NCBI GenBank assembly: GCA_035939575.1
Contig: DASZFS010000258.1
Span: 1-18,220, forward strand
Length of the DNA stretch: 18,220 bases
Direction of reading: 5' to 3'
Source of the DNA: DATKHR01 sp035939575
GTDB taxonomy: Bacteria > Acidobacteriota > Vicinamibacteria > Vicinamibacterales > CAVVIG01
The notes under the pieces are model-generated. The model was not told where the DNA came from. It did no database searches and saw only the letters and a list, made by a program, of their open reading frames with translations. Shown one piece after another: positions 1 through 5,108 of the stretch. The position numbers and the translations under genes are program-made. Position 1 is the first letter of the stretch. The number at the start of each line of letters is the position of its first letter.

Positions 1-250
1 GCCGGGAGTTGGAACCATCAACCGCGAGATGGCGCGGCTGTTCAGCATGGTCGAAAGCGCGGATGCGCGGCCGTCGGAGCCGCTGCAGGCGGCATCGGCC
101 GCGTGGTGTACATCGCTCAGGGGTGCGTTCGATTCATGGAAACAGTTGAGCGGACCGGAGTTGGCCGCCGCCAACGCCGCGCTCGCGCGAGCGCAGCGAC
201 GTGCGATCGAGATTCCCGGGGCGCCGGCCATGCCGATCTGCCCGCGATAG
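1..250 (+). CDS. C-terminal fragment of a probable BNR/VPS10-type repeat protein (5' end outside window)
   Basis: An open frame runs in from the left edge (first full codon at position 2) and stops with TAG at 248-250, giving the last 83 residues of a longer protein. The first in-window ATG at 29 is most likely internal, because the frame is open before it and no ribosome binding site precedes it. The visible tail is alpha-helical and Ala/Arg-rich, with the sequence GTINREMARLFSMVESADA near its start. From family knowledge, such a helical tail closes many acidobacterial sortilin/BNR-repeat 'glycosyl hydrolase' proteins, where a beta-propeller precedes it. The propeller itself is outside the window, so this assignment is inferred from the tail only. 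The gene converges on the pilus ATPase gene, with an intergenic repeat between them. Confidence 0.5.
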   Translation, partial: PGVGTINREMARLFSMVESADARPSEPLQAASAAWCTSLRGAFDSWKQLSGPELAAANAALARAQRRAIEIPGAPAMPICPR

Positions 251-254
251 GACC

Positions 255-332
255 ACAACCCATCTCATAAATGGGCTGAATGCTCTGACGCGGGGGCTGA
301 AGACTCGTGGCCGCGTGCAGTTGCCTACGCCC
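255..332 (+). repeat. Intergenic dispersed repeat, copy A
   Basis: This lies between the convergent ends of the left-edge gene and the pilus ATPase gene. Its left part (255-275) matches 18061-18080 with one mismatch and one gap. Its middle part (293-325) matches 18188-18220 at 30 of 33 positions. Its right part (about 306-332) matches 18081-18106. The left part contains a short inverted repeat (CCCAT, then ATGGG). The element is the longest copy in the window; copy B looks like the same element lacking about 30 internal bases. I do not recognise the family. Confidence 0.6.
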
Positions 333-370
333 TCGATTCCTTCATGAGATCGCTTCTAGTGGGCGCGCGA

Positions 371-2617
371 CTATGCGGCCCTGGTCGACCGGCCGAGCAG
401 CGCCTTGACCCGGGCCGCCAACCGGCGCGGCTCCACCGGCTTGACGACATAGTCGTCGGCGCCGGCGTCCAGCACGTTCGCTTCGCTCTCCACGCTTGAT
501 TCGGACGTCAACATCAGGACGCGGACGTCGGACGTGCGGGGATCTTGACGCAGCGCTTTGACCATGGCCAGGCCGTCCATGCCCGGCATGTTCAGATCGC
601 TGACGATGACGTCGGGACGCGTCGCCAGCGCCATCGCGAGCCCCGCGGACCCGTCCTCGGCGACTACGACCTCGAACCCTTCGAGTTCGAGAAAGTACTT
701 CACGACGGACACGATCGTCGGGCTGTCCTCGACAACGAGGACCCGCCGGCGATCGCTCGCGCTCCGCGCGTCGGCGCTCTCGGCGTGATCGTGAGCCCCT
801 GCAGGTACTGTAGGTACTGTAGGTACTGTCGGGACAGTCGGAAGCGTTGGCCCTGTCGACACTGCCGCCGCTGTGGCACTCTCGGAACCCTCGGCGGTTT
901 CGACGTGCGGCGCGATGCGCAGCACCTCCTCGATCGTGGTCAGCCCGAGCGCGGCCCTCGCGATGCCGTCCTCCATGAGCGTGCGCATGCCGGCCTTGCG
1001 CGCCGCTCTCCTGATCGCCTGTTCGGAGCCGCGACTCGAGATCAGGTCGCGCACCTCGTCGGTCACGGTCAGAACCTCGTGAATCGACACTCGCCCCTTG
1101 TAGCCAGACCCGGCGCACTCCTCGCAGCCCGCGCCCGCGACCCAGTGCGCATCGGCCGGCACGGCCCGACTATCGAGCCTGGCCATCAGGTCCGCCGACG
1201 GCGCCTGCGGCCTCGCGCACGCGGGACATGGCCGGCGCACGAGACGCTGCGCCACGATGCCGACGAGCGACGACGCGATGAGAAACGGCTGGACGCCGAG
1301 GTCGAACAGCCGGGTGATGGTTGCGGGCGCGTCATTAGTGTGAAGCGTGCTGAGGAGCAGGTGGCCTGTCTGGGAGGCTTCGAGCGCGATGTCCGCCGTC
1401 TCGCGGTCGCGAATCTCACCAACCAGAATCACGTTCGGGTCCTGACGGAGAATCGATCGCAGGCCCGCCGCAAACGTCACGCCCGCCCGGGGATTGATCT
1501 GCGTCTGGTTCACACCCGGGATCTGGAACTCGATGGGATCCTCGAGCGTGATGATGTTGTTCGTCGGCGACTTGATTGTGTTGAGGGCTGTATAGAGTGT
1601 CGTGGTCTTGCCGCTGCCGGTCGGACCCGTCACGAGAATCATCCCCTGCGGGCGCGACAGGAATGATTTGAGCGCCTGCAGGTTTGCTGGAGTGAACCCG
1701 AGCTGGTCCATCTGCAGCGCCGTCGTGTCTGCCTTCAGCAGCCGGATGACGATCTTCTCGCCGAATTGCGTCGGCAGCGACGAGACGCGAAGGTCGATTC
1801 GGCTTCCTTCGAAGCGCAGGCGGCTGCGCCCGTCTTGAGGCTTCCGCCGTTCCGAGATGTCCATGCCGGAAATGATCTTCAGGCGCGAGATCGTGTGGTC
1901 CTTCAGATGCAGCGGGATGGTCAGGACTTCTCGAAGGAGGCCGTCGACGCGCTGCCGGACCTGCACGATCGATTCCTGCGGCTCGATGTGAACGTCGCTG
2001 GCCCCCGCTTTCGCGGCATCGCTCAGAATCAGGTTCACGAGACGGACGATTGGCGGAAGCTTGGTGTCTTTCGCAAGCTCGGTGGGATCGATCGCGTCCT
2101 GCTCCTCGTCGTGCTGAGCCTCGACTTCTCCTTCGGGCCTGGCCAGGCTCAGCATGTCGTAGGTGGTCTCAACGACCGCAGGGGCGGAATCGGGGTAGAC
2201 CCGGTGCATCATCTTCTCGAACCACGTCTGGGTCACCGCGACAGCCGTCGTTTTCTTGCCCGTTCGAAACTCGACGTCCTGGACGACAGAGTAGTCTGAA
2301 GGATCAATGACGGCCAGCCGAAGACGGTTGCCCTCGAGCCCGAGCGGCATCACTCGGCGCTTCTGGCAGAACTCCTTCGGCAGCAATGCCACGGCCTCCG
2401 TCCCGACCCGCGCGGTGTCGTCGTTAAAGCACTCGAGGTGGAGCGCCGACGCGATGCTGGCCGTGATCGCTGATTCATCGGCCAGCCCGAGATCCGCGAG
2501 CGACCTCGGGAGCGTCGCGCCCGACTTGGCCTGGGCGTCAATCGCACGAGCCACGGCGGCCGCGTCCACGACACCGTTGCGGATCAATAAATCACCAACG
2601 AATCCATACGAGCTCAT
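371..2617 (-). CDS. GspE/PilB-family type IV pilus assembly ATPase fused to a C-terminal response-regulator receiver
   Basis: This is a 748-residue cytoplasmic secretion/pilus extension ATPase. Residues 1-150 form an MshEN-type N-terminal region. The ATPase core has Walker A GPTGSGKTTT at 331-340, a Walker B-region motif ILVGEIRD at 397-404 and a His box TGHLLLSTLHT at 417-427. A zinc-type Cys quartet follows (C464, C467, C498, C501), which is typical of PilB/GspE. Normal family members end near residue 575. Here a Thr-Val-Pro repeat linker (591-605) leads into a complete receiver (623-742) with acidic residues E630/D631, phospho-acceptor D674 and Lys726. The ATG at 2617 has no clear Shine-Dalgarno sequence. 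The gene is divergent from the prepilin pair at 2942-3999, which fits a role in pilus assembly. The receiver implies control by phosphorylation, possibly from the CheA encoded nearby; that is inference. PilB, MshE and GspE cannot be separated with certainty. Confidence 0.93.
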   Translation of the reverse strand: MSSYGFVGDLLIRNGVVDAAAVARAIDAQAKSGATLPRSLADLGLADESAITASIASALHLECFNDDTARVGTEAVALLPKEFCQKRRVMPLGLEGNRLRLAVIDPSDYSVVQDVEFRTGKKTTAVAVTQTWFEKMMHRVYPDSAPAVVETTYDMLSLARPEGEVEAQHDEEQDAIDPTELAKDTKLPPIVRLVNLILSDAAKAGASDVHIEPQESIVQVRQRVDGLLREVLTIPLHLKDHTISRLKIISGMDISERRKPQDGRSRLRFEGSRIDLRVSSLPTQFGEKIVIRLLKADTTALQMDQLGFTPANLQALKSFLSRPQGMILVTGPTGSGKTTTLYTALNTIKSPTNNIITLEDPIEFQIPGVNQTQINPRAGVTFAAGLRSILRQDPNVILVGEIRDRETADIALEASQTGHLLLSTLHTNDAPATITRLFDLGVQPFLIASSLVGIVAQRLVRRPCPACARPQAPSADLMARLDSRAVPADAHWVAGAGCEECAGSGYKGRVSIHEVLTVTDEVRDLISSRGSEQAIRRAARKAGMRTLMEDGIARAALGLTTIEEVLRIAPHVETAEGSESATAAAVSTGPTLPTVPTVPTVPTVPAGAHDHAESADARSASDRRRVLVVEDSPTIVSVVKYFLELEGFEVVVAEDGSAGLAMALATRPDVIVSDLNMPGMDGLAMVKALRQDPRTSDVRVLMLTSESSVESEANVLDAGADDYVVKPVEPRRLAARVKALLGRSTRAA
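803..847 (-). repeat. 9-bp tandem repeat coding the Thr-Val-Pro linker of the pilus ATPase
   Basis: There are three perfect 9-bp units (AGGTACTGT on the + strand, 803-829) and two diverged units (830-838 and 839-847). On the coding strand they read TLP followed by four TVP. The repeat joins the ATPase and receiver domains. The unit is a multiple of three, so copy-number change would alter linker length without breaking the frame. Confidence 0.85.
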
Positions 2618-2630
2618 GGTTCTGGTGTGT

Positions 2631-2645
2631 AGCCAGATCCGAGCC
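2631..2645 (-). promoter_or_regulatory. Leader motif shared with the chemotaxis operon leader (copy 1)
   Basis: The 15-base sequence AGCCAGATCCGAGCC (+ strand) starts 13 nt upstream of the pilus ATPase start. It matches 17899-17913, which starts 11 nt upstream of the REC-HPt start, at 14 of 15 positions and in the same orientation relative to the gene. Function is unknown. It lies where a 5' UTR or translation-initiation element would be, so an RNA-level role is possible. Confidence 0.4.
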
Positions 2646-2700
2646 GAATCAGAAATAGACCAGTGATCGAGGTCTAACCGGCTGACCGTATTAGCCTTCT

Positions 2701-2740
2701 GACCCTGAGCCCGCCTGCCAGGCGAGCGTTACTTAGGGTC
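2701..2740. other. Imperfect hairpin in the divergent intergenic region
   Basis: Bases 2701-2709 (GACCCTGAG) can pair with 2732-2740 (CTTAGGGTC) as a 9-bp stem with one G-T wobble. An inner stem CGCCT/AGGCG (2712-2716 with 2720-2724) closes a 3-base loop. There is no T-run on either side, so it is not a normal rho-independent terminator. It could be an RNA structure in the ATPase leader, an operator, or an old repeat. Confidence 0.4.
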
Positions 2741-2922
2741 TCTGCGCCACAGTTCTGGAGCCGCCGCCATAGAGCGCGCGCCATTGGTTCGAATGGCACC
2801 CAGCTTCAGGATGCCTCGAGGCGAATCGCAACTGCACACCACTGCGCGCCCACGCCCTGCCCAGGCCCGACGTGAGCATGCGAGTGGGCCTTGCGGTAAT
2901 GATCTCGTTGGACTTCCAAGCG

Positions 2923-2938
2923 CGGTACCGGGCTTGCT
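2923..2938 (+). promoter_or_regulatory. Weak sigma-54-like promoter match upstream of the prepilin operon
   Basis: The 16-base stretch CGGTACCGGGCTTGCT has GG and GC at the spacing of a -24/-12 promoter, and TTGCT fits the -12 box. Sigma-54 control of pilin genes is established in several other bacteria. Against it, the start site predicted from this match would be near 2950, which is downstream of the ATG at 2942 and leaves almost no leader for the ATG at 2951. Confidence 0.22.
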
Positions 2939-2941
2939 GTT

Positions 2942-3460
2942 ATGGCGGCGATGACGAACGCCGCCGGTCGCGAGGACGCGTCGAAAGACGCGTCAAGAGA
3001 CGCGTCGAGAGACGTGTCGAGAGGCCCGTCGAAAGATGTCTCGAGCAGCCAGGTACTCCTGATGGAGCTGGCGGCAGAAGTCTCTGAAGAGACCGCACAG
3101 CGCCAGAAGCTTCAAGCGGAGCGCGCGGCTGCCGCAGTTCCCGTCGCGCGATCGCAGATCACGCTCGGCGCGACGCTGATAGCCGTGCCCGTACTGATTG
3201 TGCTGCTCGTCGTGAATTTCGTCGCGTCGCCGGCCTCGGTCGTGCCTGACTCGCCGCGCGAGGCGTTGAACTTCGCCATCAAGCAGATCGAGAACTTCCG
3301 CGACGACTACTCGAAACTCCCGGATACGCTCATCGAAGCCGGACCGTTCACAGAGCGGGAATTTTCCTACACGAAGAAGCCTGATGGTCAGTATCAGCTT
3401 GTCGTTCGAAAGCATGGACAGGTGCTGACCTACGATTCCCCTCACGAACGGAGACGATGA
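2942..3460 (+). CDS. Small single-pass membrane protein encoded with the prepilin; function unknown
   Basis: 172 residues. Residues 12-35 are a short-period repeat of Asp-Ala/Val-Ser-Lys/Arg units. Residues 36-66 are charged and probably helical. One strongly hydrophobic segment spans 73-95 (ITLGATLIAVPVLIVLLVVN is its core). Residues 96-172 form a small soluble domain, predicted to lie outside the cytoplasm if the charged N-terminus stays inside. No known family is recognised. It has no prepilin cleavage motif and no signal-peptidase site. Its stop codon overlaps the prepilin start region (TGA 3458-3460), so the two genes are translationally coupled and probably functionally linked, for example as a pilus-associated bitopic protein. 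Start choice is uncertain: ATG 2942 and ATG 2951 both lack a clear ribosome binding site. Confidence 0.72.
   Translation: MAAMTNAAGREDASKDASRDASRDVSRGPSKDVSSSQVLLMELAAEVSEETAQRQKLQAERAAAAVPVARSQITLGATLIAVPVLIVLLVVNFVASPASVVPDSPREALNFAIKQIENFRDDYSKLPDTLIEAGPFTEREFSYTKKPDGQYQLVVRKHGQVLTYDSPHERRR
2975..3046 (+). repeat. 12-bp tandem repeat, six units, in the N-terminus of the small membrane protein
   Basis: Six 12-base units follow each other (2975, 2987, 2999, 3011, 3023, 3035). The first three carry the palindrome GACGCGTC, and the last three are progressively diverged. They encode DASK, DASR, DASR, DVSR, GPSK and DVSS. The unit is a whole number of codons, so unit gain or loss would keep the frame. 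Confidence 0.8.
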
Positions 3461-3999
3461 TGGATGTGTCGCGAGGGGAGCGCGGGTTGACGCTGGTCGA
3501 GCTGATACTCGTCTCGGCGATCATCGGCATTCTCGCAACGGTCATCGTGCCGCGTGTCATCCAGGCCCGCATGTCGTCGGTCGAAGCATCGACGATTGGT
3601 TCCCTTCGCGCGCTCAACGGCGCCCAGGCGATTTTCGCGTCGAGTTGTGGGAGTGGGCGTTACGCCCCATCGATCACATGGCTGGCGACCGCGCCTCCTG
3701 GCTCGACCACCAAGTTCATCGGCCCGGAGTTCACGACGGACCCGGTCAAGCGGCTCAATTATCAATTCACGCTGACAGCCGGAACCGCCGACGCCAAGGC
3801 CCCGAAGACCTGCAACGGTCTGGCCGCGGGGCTGGCGGCCTCGAACTATTTCCTTGCCGCCGATCCCTACGTGGTGGACCCGGCCAACGCAGGCCGGTAC
3901 TTCGGGACGAGCTCCGACGGCCTCATCTTTCAGGCCACGACCAAGGTCCGCGCGTTCTACTCGGGCCCTGCACCGGCGCCCGCCATACCGATCCAATAA
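3457..3999 (+). CDS. Type IV prepilin / pseudopilin
   Basis: 180 residues. The leader is short and basic and ends in Gly10, followed by LTLVELILVSAIIGILATVI, the N-methylation/prepilin helix. Cleavage by prepilin peptidase would fall between Gly10 and Leu11 (the usual residue is Phe), and the key Glu at mature position 5 is Glu15. The C-terminal domain has two cysteines (C64, C119) that could form a disulphide, and an Ala/Pro-rich tail. The start is ATG 3457 or ATG 3460. GGAG at 3450-3453 is only 3 nt from the first but 6 nt from the second, so translation may begin at 3460. The gene is coupled to the upstream small membrane protein. It is probably a substrate of the adjacent pilus ATPase. 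Whether it is the major or a minor pilin cannot be told. Confidence 0.9.
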   Translation: MMDVSRGERGLTLVELILVSAIIGILATVIVPRVIQARMSSVEASTIGSLRALNGAQAIFASSCGSGRYAPSITWLATAPPGSTTKFIGPEFTTDPVKRLNYQFTLTAGTADAKAPKTCNGLAAGLAASNYFLAADPYVVDPANAGRYFGTSSDGLIFQATTKVRAFYSGPAPAPAIPIQ

Positions 4000-4050
4000 C
4001 CAGCAACCGGAGCAGGCGCGCTATCATGTACGCTCGCGGAGGCGGGAGGG

Positions 4051-4686
4051 ATGGCCGCTCACTCCGCCAATATCAGCAGCCTCGCCGGGGGTGGCGTGAC
4101 GGCTCACGACCCGATTTTTCGCGACGACTTGTTCGCCGAGCCCACGGGTTGGCTCCTGTTTCATGCCGACGGCCGAATGACCCAGCGACTTCGTATCGAA
4201 GGCGGCGGTGCGATGTTCACCGAGACGCGGCTGGTGATTCGGGCGCCGGTTGAAGCCATTGTGGCGAAACTGCAGGGCGCATGGACCTGGTGGCGCGAAG
4301 GCCAGTACCGCAATCGGGTTGAACACCTCGACGGCACGATCCAGTACGAGCATTTCCCCCTGCGGTTCATGATTCACGTCGACTCGACGATGTATCCTCC
4401 GCTGCCGCTCGATCGGGAAGGCGTGAGGATTCGGATCGAGATTCTCGACTACATGAGCGGCACACTGTACTTCGACGTCCTTCCCAGGCTGGACGGGGCG
4501 AGCGAGTTCTGCAGCCGCTTCGCTGGCGTTCGCGTCACCGGTCCGTTCCGGTTCCTGCCGTACAACGGCTACGTGGCCGCGCGAATCCACCTTCTGGCAG
4601 AACGAGGGGATTTCCCCTATCCTCGGGGCACCGGGTTCGCCGGCCTCGTCGACGAGCTCGAGGGTCACGCGCGCGCATCGACCTGA
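4051..4686 (+). CDS. Hypothetical protein, possibly SRPBCC/START-like fold
   Basis: 211 residues, with no signal peptide or membrane segment. It starts at ATG 4051 with GGAGG at 4038-4042, 8 nt upstream. The segment TRLVIRAPVEAIVAKLQGAW (59-78) resembles the opening strand and helix of SRPBCC (polyketide cyclase-like) domains. Residues 124-190 are mainly beta strands ending in a Gly/Pro-rich helix, which would also fit. No catalytic motif is evident, so the fold is a guess. It follows the prepilin by about 50 nt on the same strand and precedes a SnoaL-like gene, so it could share the transcript. Its role is unknown. Confidence 0.65.
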   Translation: MAAHSANISSLAGGGVTAHDPIFRDDLFAEPTGWLLFHADGRMTQRLRIEGGGAMFTETRLVIRAPVEAIVAKLQGAWTWWREGQYRNRVEHLDGTIQYEHFPLRFMIHVDSTMYPPLPLDREGVRIRIEILDYMSGTLYFDVLPRLDGASEFCSRFAGVRVTGPFRFLPYNGYVAARIHLLAERGDFPYPRGTGFAGLVDELEGHARAST

Positions 4687-4720
4687 CGGGACGAGCGGCC
4701 CAGCGTCATCGGAGAACATC

Positions 4721-5074
4721 ATGAGCCAGGGGTTGGTGGAGCGGTATCACAACGCGTGGACCCACGGCGACTTCGATACCGCCCGAACGTGCCTCGCCGA
4801 CGATCTTGATTTCAAGGGCAGCATCGACACGTTCCATGGCGCTGACGCGCTGATGGCGCCGCTCCGGACGTTTCAGAGCATGCTGCGGAAGGCGACGCTG
4901 TTGTGCGCAGTCTTCGAAGGGGACCGGGCGGCGCTGCTCTATGACTGCGACACGGTAACGCCGGCTGGCCTGATTCGGACGGCCGAGTTCTTCACCATCG
5001 TCGGTGGCAAGATCAGCGAGATTCGACTCGTCTTCGACGCCACCGAATTGCGCAAACTCATGCCGCCGGCCTAG
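4721..5074 (+). CDS. SnoaL-like / NTF2-like nuclear transport factor 2 family protein
   Basis: 117 residues. It begins with the helix pattern typical of SnoaL-like proteins (RYHNAWTHGDFDTARTCLAD, residues 8-27). It then has the DLDFKG strand, and ends with TAEFFTIVGGKISEIRLVFD (86-105), the characteristic last two strands. This alpha+beta barrel is used for many small-molecule enzymes and binding proteins, so no substrate can be assigned. GGAG at 4711-4714 is 6 nt before the ATG. It lies 34 nt after the preceding gene on the same strand, suggesting co-transcription. It ends just before an inverted repeat and converges on the 847-residue gene. Confidence 0.82.
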   Translation: MSQGLVERYHNAWTHGDFDTARTCLADDLDFKGSIDTFHGADALMAPLRTFQSMLRKATLLCAVFEGDRAALLYDCDTVTPAGLIRTAEFFTIVGGKISEIRLVFDATELRKLMPPA

Positions 5075-5078
5075 TCTT

Positions 5079-5090
5079 GTCTCTAGAGAC
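5079..5090. other. Perfect 12-bp palindrome between convergent genes
   Basis: GTCTCTAGAGAC sits in the 34-nt gap between two convergent stop codons. An alternative pairing is AGTCT (5073-5077) with AGACT (5087-5091). No T-run follows on either strand, so a role as a bidirectional terminator is only suggested by position. Confidence 0.3.
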
Positions 5091-5108
5091 TAGACCCCGG
5101 CGGCGCGA

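Larger units (their letters stand above)
2618..2941. other. Divergent intergenic region between pilus ATPase and prepilin operon
   Basis: 324 bases with no convincing gene. It must hold promoters for both flanking genes. Visible structure: a leader motif at 2631-2645 shared with the chemotaxis operon leader, an imperfect hairpin at 2701-2740, and a sigma-54-like GG/GC match at 2923-2938. A short inverted 10-mer (2828-2837) has the same core as the dispersed repeat (GTGCAGTTGC read on the - strand). No clear sigma-70 -35/-10 pair was found for either direction. Confidence 0.6.

Noticed and set aside
803..847. Possible CRISPR-like or phase-variation repeat
   Set aside because: The 9-bp units are contiguous with no spacers and are in frame inside a coding region, so they neither form a CRISPR array nor switch the frame.
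342..1666. Long open frames overlapping the pilus ATPase in other frames (342-1118 on -, 545-1666 on +)
   Set aside because: Arg-rich compositions typical of shadow frames in high-GC DNA. The ATPase frame has unmistakable motifs along its whole length.
2794..2808. TGGCACCCAGCTTCA as a sigma-54 promoter
   Set aside because: The -24 half is perfect, but the -12 half lacks the essential GC at the right spacing.
2872..3087. 71-codon Arg-Val-Glu-rich frame on the + strand
   Set aside because: It is the alternate-frame reading of the 12-bp tandem repeat. The frame that continues to the prepilin overlap is the better gene.
4024..4722. 232-codon frame on the - strand opposite the 211-residue gene
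   Set aside because: The + strand gene has a good ribosome site and fits the gene order. The - frame has no family features.
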